Shown in pieces: positions 1 to 8,103 of a stretch of DNA of 13,269 nucleotides. The stretch comes from Verrucomicrobiota bacterium. Lineage in GTDB: Bacteria; Verrucomicrobiota; Verrucomicrobiia; Opitutales; Opitutaceae. Both the position numbers and the translations under genes were made by a program. The notes under the pieces are model-generated. The model was not told the DNA's origin. It did no database searches and saw only the letters and a program-made list of their open reading frames with translations. How positions within the stretch are numbered: position 1 is the stretch's first letter; the number at the start of each line of letters is the position of its first letter. Location: the NCBI GenBank assembly GCA_030916665.1, contig JAUPWC010000683.1, positions 1 to 13,269 of the forward strand, written 5' to 3'.

Positions 1-44
1 GGTTTCGGGAGTCCAGAGCGGCCGCGGGTGGGACCGTAAGTCAT
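1..44 (-). CDS. Possible start of the next operon gene (partial, very tentative)
   Basis: On the minus strand an ATG at 44-42 overlaps the TGA stop (43-41) of the sulfatase at 41-1453 in an ATGA arrangement. The same junction occurs at two secure gene boundaries in this window (1450-1453 and 9378-9381). The frame stays open to the window edge for 14 complete codons, beginning MTYGPTRGRSGLPK. That peptide does not look like a Sec signal, and no family can be recognised from so few residues. The call rests only on the repeated overlap pattern. It could equally be chance, since any CCATGAC-type ending creates an ATG over the stop. Confidence 0.25.
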   Translation of the reverse strand, partial: MTYGPTRGRSGLPK

Positions 45-1453
45 GGGCCGGGAGAAGAGCGGCCGGGACCAGTGGCGGCGAGCGCCGCCGAGAGCCGGTC
101 GCTCAGATCACGGATGAGGTCCGGATGCGCCGCAGCGACATTATGGTCCTCCTCGGGGTCAAGAGTGTGATCGTAGAGTTCGCTGGTTCCGTCGCTCCAG
201 CGGGTGAAGCGCCACTGGTCGGTGCGGATGGACTCCCCGCGCGAACGGCCGCGGACCACGATCGTGATGGCGGCGGGTTTGCCCGCGCCGTTCGGGTCGC
301 GCAGGAGCGGGAGCAGGCTCTGACCCGCAAGATTCGGCGGCGGGGTGAGCCGGCAGAGCTCGGCGACCGTGGGATAGAGATCGATGAACTCCACCAGCCC
401 GCGGGCGACACCGGGTTTGATCCCGGGTGCGGCGATGAGCAGCGGTGCCCGGCAGGTGCGCTCAAACAGCGTGTCCTTGTTCCACCAGTCGCGCTCGCCC
501 AGATGATAGCCGTGGTCGCCGAGCAGGATCACGATGGTGTTCTCCCAGAGGTTGAGCCGGTCGAGCGTGGCGAGCACGCGCCCGACCTGGGCGTCCACAT
601 AGGTGGTGCAAGCATAGTAGGCGCGCAGAAACTCCTCCCGGTCGCGGTCGGCAAATTGGGCAAACGCGGCACCGAGCCCTCCGAACCCGACGGCCAGCGG
701 CGGTGCGGGCGTTTGGTCGCCGGGCGGGCGCGTCAGGCGGAGCGAGCCTTCGGGGTAGAGATCGAAATATTTCTTCGGGGCGAGAAAAGGATCATGCGGT
801 TTCATGAAGCCGGCACCGATGACCCACGGCCGGTCGCCGCACCGCTCAATTTCCTCGATGACCGCGCGGGCGATCTGTCCGTCGGGCTGGTCGTCGTCGT
901 CACCGTCCATGGCGCCCCAGTGACACCAAGACAATTTTCCGTTCGAGAGATCGCGGCCGGCCAGCTTGATCCTGCCACGCGGAGTGGCCTCATACGGCCG
1001 GGCGGTGTGCCAGGACAGCGGCAGATCAGCCCACTGCGCACGCAAGGCCTCGTCGCGTCCGCCGCCCAGATGGAGAATCTTGCCGAATGCGGTCGAGTGG
1101 CGACCGTCGTTCTTCAGCAACTGGGGCAGCGTGACGACCTCCGGCAGGCGTTCCCGAAGAATCGTGTGGTTGTCGGTGACGCCGGTTTGGTCGGGCCGCA
1201 GGCCGGTGAGGAACGAACTGCGGCTGGCATTGCAGACGGGGTATTGCACGTAGGCGCGGTCGAAACGGACCGCGCGGGCGGCGAGCCGATTGATGTGGGG
1301 GGTCAGCACGGCGGGATTGCCGTAGCAGCCGAGAGTGTCGCGCAGATCGTCGATCGTGATGAGCAGAACGTTGAGCTTGCCCGCCGACGTCGTGGCGGGG
1401 TCTCCGCAGCATAGGGCGGTAAGGCCGGCAAACAGTAGCAGATAAGGTCTCAT
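41..1453 (-). CDS. Exported type I sulfatase, iduronate-2-sulfatase-like, CNASR active site
   Basis: This 470-residue enzyme is a formylglycine-dependent sulfatase predicted to hydrolyse sulfate esters on a sugar outside the cytoplasm. The N-terminus (MRPYLLLFAGLTALCCG) is a Sec-type signal; the cysteines at 15-16 do not form a good lipobox. Metal-binding Asp35-Asp36 lie in a TIDD motif. The active-site peptide is C74-N-A-S-R78, with Ala where most family members have Pro. Further family residues are K125, the K218-P-H220 segment, D313-H314 in GDHG, and K326 in the W-W-N-K stretch. The GDHG...LGE...W-x-K layout and the FMKPHDPF segment resemble the iduronate-2-sulfatase branch (SulfAtlas S1_7-like), although the real substrate is unknown. 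An acidic run, DGDDDDQPDG, sits at 183-192. The start overlaps the GH99-like stop by ATGA, suggesting translational coupling; no Shine-Dalgarno sequence is visible. Confidence 0.93.
   Translation of the reverse strand: MRPYLLLFAGLTALCCGDPATTSAGKLNVLLITIDDLRDTLGCYGNPAVLTPHINRLAARAVRFDRAYVQYPVCNASRSSFLTGLRPDQTGVTDNHTILRERLPEVVTLPQLLKNDGRHSTAFGKILHLGGGRDEALRAQWADLPLSWHTARPYEATPRGRIKLAGRDLSNGKLSWCHWGAMDGDDDDQPDGQIARAVIEEIERCGDRPWVIGAGFMKPHDPFLAPKKYFDLYPEGSLRLTRPPGDQTPAPPLAVGFGGLGAAFAQFADRDREEFLRAYYACTTYVDAQVGRVLATLDRLNLWENTIVILLGDHGYHLGERDWWNKDTLFERTCRAPLLIAAPGIKPGVARGLVEFIDLYPTVAELCRLTPPPNLAGQSLLPLLRDPNGAGKPAAITIVVRGRSRGESIRTDQWRFTRWSDGTSELYDHTLDPEEDHNVAAAHPDLIRDLSDRLSAALAATGPGRSSPGP
1450..1453 (-). 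other. ATGA stop/start overlap, GH99-like gene to sulfatase
   Basis: The TGA ending the GH99-like gene (1452-1450) shares bases with the ATG of the sulfatase (1453-1451). No ribosome binding site precedes the ATG; the sense sequence upstream is CCACCGCCACCACTCC. Reinitiation by the terminating ribosome is the likely way the sulfatase is translated, which would couple their production. Confidence 0.85.
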
Positions 1454-2742
1454 GGAGTGGTGGCGGTGGTGACAGGCAGGGGTGGTTCGGCGGTGGGGGG
1501 GAGTTCGCCCCGGATGACCTTGCCGGCGAGTCCGGTCAGACGAAGGTAGTGATCGCTTCGCAGACCCTCGTAGGTGACGAACTTGGCGCCATTGCCGACT
1601 GGCGGCGTGTTGGTCACCTTGAAAATCGCGGTGCCTTCATCGACCTCGTCGAACATGGCGACATACAGCATGCTGGCGCCGGCGTCTTTGGCGGCAGCGA
1701 TCTGCGACCAGAAGAACCGGCCTTGCAGCCGGGGAATGTCATCGAGTGGAGCGTCCTTCATGTTGTGCCAGCTGAAACCGGGAAAGGCGACGGGGAGAAA
1801 GTCGATCTGGCGCTCGCGGAGCCAGGCGATGTCCGGTTGCCACACGGTGGCTGCGTGGGTGGTCGCGGCCTCCGGCGTGCGATAGCGGCCCGGGGTCCAA
1901 GGGGAGACCACATCGGCCAGGGCGATGAGTTCATGCAACATGGGATCTGGCACCGAGTCGCGGGTCAACGTGCGCCACTGGCTGGGCACGCCGAGCATGA
2001 TGGCGAGGCCGCCGCTGGTCTTGTCCTCCTTCAGAAACGTGAGAATCTTGCGCCAATCCTCGAGGGTGGGCCGGGGTTTGTCGTGATCGAGGAAACCACA
2101 ACCCCACAGAGCCAAAAGGGGTTTGCCCCGGTGGTGCAGGTAGTGCGGATCGCGGGTCAGGTGGGTGGTTTGGAGCAGTTTTTTCCAATCGTCGATCAGG
2201 GCATCTGCCTGCCCGGGGCGGAGGCCGCTGAGGTCATACATGAGGGCGTAAACGCGCCCGTGGGCGCGCGCGCCCTCCCGGACGTTCGCGAGCACGGCGT
2301 TATTGGCGGCGAGGGAGGTGCCCCGGGGCAGTGAGCTGATGAAGCGCTGTAGAAAGACTCCGTCGATGCCGTGCTCTGCCATCCAGGCAAAGTGCCGGAC
2401 CACGGTGGGGCGGCGATAGGAGCTGAATACTTCCGCGGGCGTGCCATCGGCATGCCGCAGCTTGGTTGGAAAACGCTCGGAGGCAGGAAACTCACCGAGA
2501 TCGGGCCAGAGGTCGACCCGCACGTTGTCCGGCGACGGCTGTTTGCCGTCACGAGTCCAGTGGTTGTAACCCCGGCCGGAGCCATCGCCCTCGGCGTTGA
2601 ACCAGCCTTGGTAACCGACCATGACCTTGCCCGTCAGGGAGGACGAGTTGACAGGCTTGGTGCCCGGTCCGGCGCAGCTGGTGAACAGCACCGCGAGTAG
2701 CGTGCTGGCGGCTAGCAGCCGCGGTAGGGAAAGGGTGGTCAT
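1450..2742 (-). CDS. GH99/GH71-like glycoside hydrolase, probable lipoprotein
   Basis: The 430-residue product resembles proteins annotated as glycoside hydrolase 71/99-like, whose GH99 relatives are endo-alpha-mannosidases and endo-alpha-mannanases. The start at 2742 was chosen because it opens a signal sequence ending in F-T-S-C23, a loose lipobox followed by a Gly/Pro/Ser-rich linker, so the enzyme may be membrane-anchored. The characteristic GYQGWF motif is at 43-48. The segment F-D-E366-V-D-E369-G-T carries an E-x-x-E pair that matches in spacing the two essential glutamates of characterised GH99 enzymes (found there as NEWHEGT). The W-H-N-M-K segment at 325-329 also looks conserved. Upstream spacing from the sulfatase is 31 bases with a pyrimidine-rich leader and no Shine-Dalgarno sequence. 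The in-frame extension to 3108 overlaps the sulfatase gene and is not coding. The fold call is fairly safe; endo-mannosidase activity is inferred. Confidence 0.87.
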   Translation of the reverse strand: MTTLSLPRLLAASTLLAVLFTSCAGPGTKPVNSSSLTGKVMVGYQGWFNAEGDGSGRGYNHWTRDGKQPSPDNVRVDLWPDLGEFPASERFPTKLRHADGTPAEVFSSYRRPTVVRHFAWMAEHGIDGVFLQRFISSLPRGTSLAANNAVLANVREGARAHGRVYALMYDLSGLRPGQADALIDDWKKLLQTTHLTRDPHYLHHRGKPLLALWGCGFLDHDKPRPTLEDWRKILTFLKEDKTSGGLAIMLGVPSQWRTLTRDSVPDPMLHELIALADVVSPWTPGRYRTPEAATTHAATVWQPDIAWLRERQIDFLPVAFPGFSWHNMKDAPLDDIPRLQGRFFWSQIAAAKDAGASMLYVAMFDEVDEGTAIFKVTNTPPVGNGAKFVTYEGLRSDHYLRLTGLAGKVIRGELPPTAEPPLPVTTATTP

Positions 2743-2773
2743 GCGGAAAAGGAGGAGGGTTTGGGTGCAGAAT

Positions 2774-4201
2774 TCAGGAAGGGGGCGGGGCAGGGGACTC
2801 AGCCGCAGCCTGCATGAGGTTTTCGTAGTGCTGGCGCAGTCGGACCACGATTTCCGGATGCGCGGCGGCCACATCGTGTTGCTCGCCGGGATCAGACTCC
2901 AAGTCGAAGAGTTGCATGGGGGCCGGGGCGTCGCCGTTGGTGAGGCCGGGATAATGGTCCGGCGAATATTGTTCGGCGGGAGCCAGAATAGTGACGCCGT
3001 CAGGACCGCGCGGGTCGAGCCAGCGTTCGCCGGGCGGCGCCCTTCGGCTGCGCTGATCCGAGGCCGGGAGCACGTGCAATTTCCAGCGGGCGTCACGGAT
3101 GGTGGCAACGCGTGGCCCGAGCTGACCGAGGATCACTTTGTGGGGACTGGCGGCGTCAGAGGTCAACTGGGGCATGAGGTCGCGTCCGTCGATGACGCGG
3201 TCCGCCGGCGGCGCGATGCCCGCGGCATTCAGGGTGGTGGTGAAGAGGTCCATCATGACGGCGGGGGAGCGGTTGGTGTGGCCAGCGGGGATTTTCCCCG
3301 GCCAGCGGGCAAGGCAGGGTGTGCGGTAGCCGCCCTCGTAGGAACTGGCCTTCATGCCGCGTAACCCGCCCGTGCTCCCGCCATAAAAGGGGCCGTTGTC
3401 GCCGGCGAAGATTACGAGGGTTTTCTCCTCGAGGCCGAGTTCGCGGAGGGTCTTCATAACCTCGCCGACGCTCCAGTCGAGTTCGGTCATCACATCGCCG
3501 TATAGACCGGTTCCGGACTTCCGGTAGAATGCCTCGGACGCGGCGAGGGGTTTGTGGGGCATCGCGTGCGCGAGGTAGAGGAAGAACCCCCGCGACTGGT
3601 TGCGTTTGATGAAGTTGATCGCGCGGGCGGTGTAGCGCTGGGTGAGGTTGGCCTGCACAAGCGGATATTCAATGGGCTGCTCGCTCTCGACCAATTGCAC
3701 GGGGCGCATGTCGTTGGAATACAAAATGCCGAGGTATTCATCGAACCCGCGCCGGGTGGGAAGCCACTCCGGGCGCGCGTGGCCAAGATGCCACTTGCCC
3801 ACCATCCCCGTGGCGTAGCCTGCCTGCTGGAAGAGCTGGGCCAGGGTGATTTCGCCGGTGGGCAGATGGAGGCTGTCTTCCTCGGCGCGCTGCCCGTCGG
3901 GAGCCGGGTTGCCCGTCAGGCCATGGCGGAATGGATAGCGTCCCGTGAGCAGCGATGCCCGGGTGGGCGCGCAATAGGGGGCCGGACAATTAAACTGCGT
4001 GAAACGTGCACCGGTGGCGGCCAGCCGGTCGAGGTTTGGCGTTTTCACGGTCGGGTGCCCGTAACAGCCGAGGTCGCCGTAACCGAGATCGTCGGCGAGG
4101 ATGATGACGACGTTGGGACGTTCCGCCGAATCAGGCGCACCGGCGTGCAGCAGGCCGGTGCAGGTGAGGAGAAGGGATGAAAGGAGGGCGGTCAGTTTCA
4201 T
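2774..4201 (-). CDS. Exported type I sulfatase, arylsulfatase A-like, CAPTR active site
   Basis: This 475-residue formylglycine sulfatase has a clear Sec signal (MKLTALLSSLLLTCTGLLHA, probable cleavage after A20). Metal-binding D37-D38 sit in ADDLGYGDLGCYG. The active-site peptide is C77-A-P-T-R81, followed by ASLLTG. K136 and H138 lie in GKWHLG, H216 in MPHKP, and D268-N269 in AGDNG; K284 follows in GGLRGMK. This is the standard catalytic set for family S1. The GGSTGGLRGMK and YEGGYRTP segments resemble the arylsulfatase A / N-acetylgalactosamine-6-sulfatase type, but the substrate cannot be read from sequence. The start at 4201 lies one base after the stop of the upstream GH92 gene (sense TAAAATG), so the two are almost certainly co-translated. 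The reading frame extends upstream to 4279 inside the GH92 gene, but the signal peptide fixes the start at 4201. Confidence 0.95.
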   Translation of the reverse strand: MKLTALLSSLLLTCTGLLHAGAPDSAERPNVVIILADDLGYGDLGCYGHPTVKTPNLDRLAATGARFTQFNCPAPYCAPTRASLLTGRYPFRHGLTGNPAPDGQRAEEDSLHLPTGEITLAQLFQQAGYATGMVGKWHLGHARPEWLPTRRGFDEYLGILYSNDMRPVQLVESEQPIEYPLVQANLTQRYTARAINFIKRNQSRGFFLYLAHAMPHKPLAASEAFYRKSGTGLYGDVMTELDWSVGEVMKTLRELGLEEKTLVIFAGDNGPFYGGSTGGLRGMKASSYEGGYRTPCLARWPGKIPAGHTNRSPAVMMDLFTTTLNAAGIAPPADRVIDGRDLMPQLTSDAASPHKVILGQLGPRVATIRDARWKLHVLPASDQRSRRAPPGERWLDPRGPDGVTILAPAEQYSPDHYPGLTNGDAPAPMQLFDLESDPGEQHDVAAAHPEIVVRLRQHYENLMQAAAESPAPPPS

Positions 4202-4202
4202 T

Positions 4203-6488
4203 TTAGGGTAAGTTCCAGAAGACTTTCTTTTCGGCGCCCATCTCAAACACCAGTTCCTTGCCGGCCATGATGTCGACATAGGTGACGAAGGGCGTCTTCA
4301 ATTGCTCTCCATTGAGGGTTACACGCTGGACATAGGGGTGATTCGCGGTCCCGTTTTTCATGCGCACGACAAAGAACTTTCCGTTCGGCAACGTCACTCG
4401 GGCTTCGTCAAACAGCGGACGGCCGAGTGAGAAATTAGGGTCGCCCGGCGCCACCTGATAGATGCCCAGCGCACTCAGCACGAACCACGCGGACATCTGG
4501 CCGGCGTCTTCGTTGCCAATCAGGCCAGCGGGGGTGGCGAGGTAAAACTCGGTCATGATCTGGTGGACGATGTCCGCGGTGCGCCAGGGCTGCTCCGCCC
4601 AGTTGAACAAATAGGCGGTGTGGTGACTCGGCTCGTTGCCGTGGGCGTATTGGCCGATCAGCCCAGTGACGTCGCTGGAGATGTGTGCACCCGTGAGGCG
4701 GGAGTCGGTTGTGAACAAGGCATTCAGTTTTGCCGCGAAGGGCTCCCGTCCGCCGAATAGGTTCATCAGACCCGGAACATCGTGCGGCACAAACCAGGTC
4801 CATTGCCAGGCGTTGCCTTCCACATAGCCGAGGACGCGGGCGTCGGTGTCGGTGGGGGTAAAGGGCGTCACCCAGGTGCCGTCAGAATTCTTCGCCCGCA
4901 TGAAGCCGGTGGCGGGGTCGAAATACTTGCGGTAATAGCCCGCGCGCCCGATATACTCCGCGGCCGTTTCCTCGCGGCCCAGAGCTCGGGCCAACGTGGC
5001 GATGGTCCAGTCATTGTAGGCAAACTCCAGCGCCTTGGAGATGGATCGGGTTTCGAGATCGGCCGGAATATGGCCCTTGGTCGCGTTGTAGAGCTTGGCC
5101 TTCGGCATGAGCCGCGCTCGGGTATCGTCCGAGTTGTAGGGAATCGGCTTCTGGTCGTCATACCGCGACGCAAACACGACCGCCTCCATCGCCTTGTCTA
5201 GATCGTAGTCGCGCAGCCCCTTGACGTAGGCGTCCACGATCACCGGCACGGCGTGGTAGCCGATCATGCAGCCCGTGTAGTTGGAGGCCAATTCCCACAT
5301 CGGAAGGATGCCGCCCTCGTCATGTTTGCGGAGCAGGGAGCGAATCCAAGCCTGGTCCAGCTCGGGGTTGAGGATTGTGTAGAGCGGGTGCTGGGCGCGA
5401 AAGGTATCCCAGAGGGAAAAGACCGTGTAGTTAGTGTAGCCGGTGTCTTGGTGGTTCTTCTGGTCCATGCCGCGGTAGCGGCCGTCCACATCGCTGGCCA
5501 CATTGGGACAGATGGCGGTGTGGTAGAGCGCGGTGGTGAAGACCGTCCGCTGCTCGTCCGTGCCGCCTTGCACCTGAATCTGCGTGAGATGCTTGGTCCA
5601 GAGCGCTGCGGCTTGCTTCACGGCACCGTCGAAGTCCCAGCCGGGCGCTTCCGCGCGCAGATTCTTCTTCGCGCCGTCGCGATCGACGTGGCTGAGACCG
5701 ATTTTGACCAGCACGGTGTCGGACTCGTTCGTGGCAAAGTTGAGCCGGGCCTTGACGTTCTGTCCGGTGACGGAGGCCTTTCCCGGCTGCAGGCTGTCCG
5801 CGACAAAAAGCTCGGCGGTGAACGGCCTGGAAAACTCCGCGTGAAAATAGATCCAGCGGTTTTGCGCCCAGCCACGCACATGCCGCCACCCGGCGATCTC
5901 ACGCTCGTTGAGGACTTCGATCTCCGCTGCCAGGATCTCACGATTCTGGATACTGTGCTTCAGGTCGATGACCATGCCCGCCTTCGCGGCCGGCGGGAAA
6001 GTATAGCGGTGCAGACCCACGCGCGGCGTCGCTGACAGCTCCGCTTGGACCTGAAAGCGGTCGAGCAGGACGCGGTAATAGCCCGGCGTGGCGAACTGCT
6101 TCTTTTTGTCGAAGGCGGACCGATACCCGTACTCCGGTTTCTGGGGCGTGCCCGAGCCGATGCTGATGTCGCCCGTGAAGGGCATCAGGAGCACATCACC
6201 ATAGTCACCGATGCCCGTGCCACTGAGATGCGTGTGGCTGAAGCCCAAGATTTCTGCGTCAGCATCGTAGTATCCGCCGCAGGCATCCCAGCCGCTCGTG
6301 CGGGTATCCGGGCTGAGCTGTACCATGCCAAACGGCGTGGTCGCCCCGGGGAAGGTGTGGCCGTGAAACCCCGTGCCGATGAATGGATCGACCTGCTGCA
6401 AGATGTCGTCCGCATCAACAGCCGGAGACTGATTTACTCCAGCCACGGCAAGCACTGCACCAAGTGAGGCGAAAGAGATGAGTTTCAT
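4203..6488 (-). CDS. Exported GH92 exo-alpha-mannosidase, canonical type
   Basis: This 761-residue protein is a glycoside hydrolase of family 92, a family of calcium-dependent inverting exo-alpha-mannosidases. After a Sec-like N-terminus (MKLISFASLGAVLAVAG) comes VDPFIGTG at 33-40, then the hallmark HTFPGATTPFGMVQLSPDT at 44-62 and the FSHTHLSGTG region at 83-92. The (alpha/alpha)6 domain holds LWDTF at 359-363, the EGNAWQ motif with probable general acid E557, HGNEPSHH at 616-623 (metal/substrate site), and GNEDAGQMSAW at 658-668 with probable base D661. The position two residues before D661 is Asn659. All core motifs are intact, so an active enzyme is expected. The start at 6488 was chosen for the signal peptide; the frame runs open to 6620 into the upstream sulfatase gene. 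It lies 64 bases after that sulfatase and one base before the next. Linkage preference (1,2/1,3/1,4/1,6) cannot be assigned. Confidence 0.96.
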   Translation of the reverse strand: MKLISFASLGAVLAVAGVNQSPAVDADDILQQVDPFIGTGFHGHTFPGATTPFGMVQLSPDTRTSGWDACGGYYDADAEILGFSHTHLSGTGIGDYGDVLLMPFTGDISIGSGTPQKPEYGYRSAFDKKKQFATPGYYRVLLDRFQVQAELSATPRVGLHRYTFPPAAKAGMVIDLKHSIQNREILAAEIEVLNEREIAGWRHVRGWAQNRWIYFHAEFSRPFTAELFVADSLQPGKASVTGQNVKARLNFATNESDTVLVKIGLSHVDRDGAKKNLRAEAPGWDFDGAVKQAAALWTKHLTQIQVQGGTDEQRTVFTTALYHTAICPNVASDVDGRYRGMDQKNHQDTGYTNYTVFSLWDTFRAQHPLYTILNPELDQAWIRSLLRKHDEGGILPMWELASNYTGCMIGYHAVPVIVDAYVKGLRDYDLDKAMEAVVFASRYDDQKPIPYNSDDTRARLMPKAKLYNATKGHIPADLETRSISKALEFAYNDWTIATLARALGREETAAEYIGRAGYYRKYFDPATGFMRAKNSDGTWVTPFTPTDTDARVLGYVEGNAWQWTWFVPHDVPGLMNLFGGREPFAAKLNALFTTDSRLTGAHISSDVTGLIGQYAHGNEPSHHTAYLFNWAEQPWRTADIVHQIMTEFYLATPAGLIGNEDAGQMSAWFVLSALGIYQVAPGDPNFSLGRPLFDEARVTLPNGKFFVVRMKNGTANHPYVQRVTLNGEQLKTPFVTYVDIMAGKELVFEMGAEKKVFWNLP

Positions 6489-6552
6489 GTCGGATGAGAT
6501 AAACCGCAGCCGGCAAGGGCGGTGCGACGGGGGACTGGGTTGGTGTTTCGGA

Positions 6553-8103
6553 TCAATTGGCGTTCTTGTTGATCGGTTGATCCACCACCGCGGGCAGCGG
6601 GAAGTCCGATGCTTGGTCACCGCCGCGACCGCGTAGACGCTTGTTGTTTATTCCGCCGGCCGGCTGATTGAGCGGGATCTCCATCCCGCCCAGGAGCTGC
6701 ATCTTGGCGTAGAGCTGGTTTTCCATCTCCTGGGCCAGCGGGCGAAACTGCGGATCATAAAGGAGATTGCGGGTTTCGTCGGGATCGCTCTGCAGGTCGT
6801 AGAGTTCGTCGGCATCCCACAGACCGTAATAGGTGATGTATTTGTAGCGGTCGCCGCGCAGCGAGAAGACCGTGGGCGTCTGTGGGAAGTTTTTCTCCCA
6901 GTAGTAAACGTAGAGAAAGTCTTTGCGCCACGGAACGGTCTTGCCCTCGGCCAGCGGGAGAATGCTCTGCCCGTCCATGTGCGCGGGCCTTTGCAGACCC
7001 ATCGCCTCCATGACCGTCGGCGCAATGTCGATATTGGCGACCATCTCGTCCACGACGGTGCCGCCTTTGATGAGCGCGGGGCACTGCATGAGCAGGGGCA
7101 CGCGGATCGAGGGTTCGTAGGCCACCCGCTTGTCGATCAGCCCGTGCTCGCCAAACATGAAACCGTTGTCGCCCATGTAAATGACGAGCGTGTCTTCATA
7201 GACGCCCATGTCCTTCAGCTGTTGCAGGACGCGGCCGATGCTATCGTCCACGGAAGAGAGGGTTTCGCAGTAGCGTTTGTAGTAGTTTTCGATGTCCAGC
7301 TCACTGTGGTAGGGGAAATCCACGCCGTGCCAGGAATTGCGCTGGTCCCGCAGCCAGCGGGGTTTGAGCCGGTTGGCCGCAGTGCTCGCCTCGGACGCCG
7401 GGCGGTGGAAGGGCAGTTCCTTGAATCTGCCCTCGTATTTGGGCTCGGGCGTGAAGTTGGCGTGCACGGCCTTGTGTGACAGGTAGAGGAAGAAGGGCTT
7501 TTCGGCCGGATTCTGCTGCTTCAGCCAGTCGATGGCGTAATCGGTCAGTTCCGTGGTGATGTATCCTCTCTGCGGCACGCGCTTGCCGTCCACGTTGAGG
7601 GTATAGTTTGGGTTGGGCGCGAGGTATTCACCTTGCCCGCGGAAGCTGACCCACCGATCCCAGCCGGGCTGGGGCTCGTCGCTCTCGCCGCCCATGTGCC
7701 ATTTGCCGATGAAGGCGGTAGCGTAACCGGCCTTTTGCAAATACTGCGGAAAGTACACGGTGCCCGGCGGGATCGCGCGGTTGTTGTCAATCACACGATG
7801 CCGAAACGTATAAAGTCCGGTGAGGATGGACGCACGACTGGGGGAACACAGGGCGGTCGTCACGAGCGCGTTCTTCAGGTGGGTTCCGTTTTTTGCCATC
7901 GAGTCCATGACGGGGGTCAGGGCGAATTGATGCCCCAGGAAACTCATGGCGTCGTAGCGATGATCGTCTGAGAGAATGAAAACGACGTTGCGCGGCTTGG
8001 CGCCGGCGATGCGTTCGGGGACGATGGCGGTGGGAACAGGCACGACCTCGGCAACAAGGGCGGTGCCGGCAAGCGCCAGACCCGGGAAAAGGAGGCGACG
8101 CAT
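6553..8103 (-). CDS. Exported type I sulfatase, CSPSR active site
   Basis: This 516-residue formylglycine-dependent sulfatase has a Sec signal (MRRLLFPGLALAGTALVA, likely cut after A18). D46-D47 (SDDHRYD) bind metal. The active-site peptide is C86-S-P-S-R90 with ASILTG after it. K134 and H136 lie in GKWHMGG, H214 in SHKAVH, and D312-N313 with K325 in the region beginning GDNGFMFGEHGLIDK. The GEHGLIDKR...YEPSIRVPLL layout resembles the glucosamine-6-sulfatase-like branch (S1_11-like), a tentative subfamily reading. The C-terminus from about residue 480 carries a polar tail rich in Gly, Arg and Asn, beyond the usual ELYDLQSDPDE ending. An in-frame ATG at 8196 would add 31 residues including a second hydrophobic stretch (see findings); 8103 is preferred because it gives a simple signal peptide. 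It follows the longest gap in the window, so it may have its own promoter. Confidence 0.94.
   Translation of the reverse strand: MRRLLFPGLALAGTALVAEVVPVPTAIVPERIAGAKPRNVVFILSDDHRYDAMSFLGHQFALTPVMDSMAKNGTHLKNALVTTALCSPSRASILTGLYTFRHRVIDNNRAIPPGTVYFPQYLQKAGYATAFIGKWHMGGESDEPQPGWDRWVSFRGQGEYLAPNPNYTLNVDGKRVPQRGYITTELTDYAIDWLKQQNPAEKPFFLYLSHKAVHANFTPEPKYEGRFKELPFHRPASEASTAANRLKPRWLRDQRNSWHGVDFPYHSELDIENYYKRYCETLSSVDDSIGRVLQQLKDMGVYEDTLVIYMGDNGFMFGEHGLIDKRVAYEPSIRVPLLMQCPALIKGGTVVDEMVANIDIAPTVMEAMGLQRPAHMDGQSILPLAEGKTVPWRKDFLYVYYWEKNFPQTPTVFSLRGDRYKYITYYGLWDADELYDLQSDPDETRNLLYDPQFRPLAQEMENQLYAKMQLLGGMEIPLNQPAGGINNKRLRGRGGDQASDFPLPAVVDQPINKNAN

Noticed and set aside
125..1414. 429-codon open frame on the plus strand opposite the CNASR sulfatase
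   Set aside because: It is the antisense shadow of a secure sulfatase gene. GC-rich codon bias leaves the opposite strand free of stops, and the peptide shows no domain or signal.
2743..3108. N-terminal extension of the GH99-like frame to 3108
   Set aside because: It overlaps the end of the CAPTR sulfatase and reads as low-complexity Ser/Thr/Pro/Arg sequence; the signal peptide starts at 2742.
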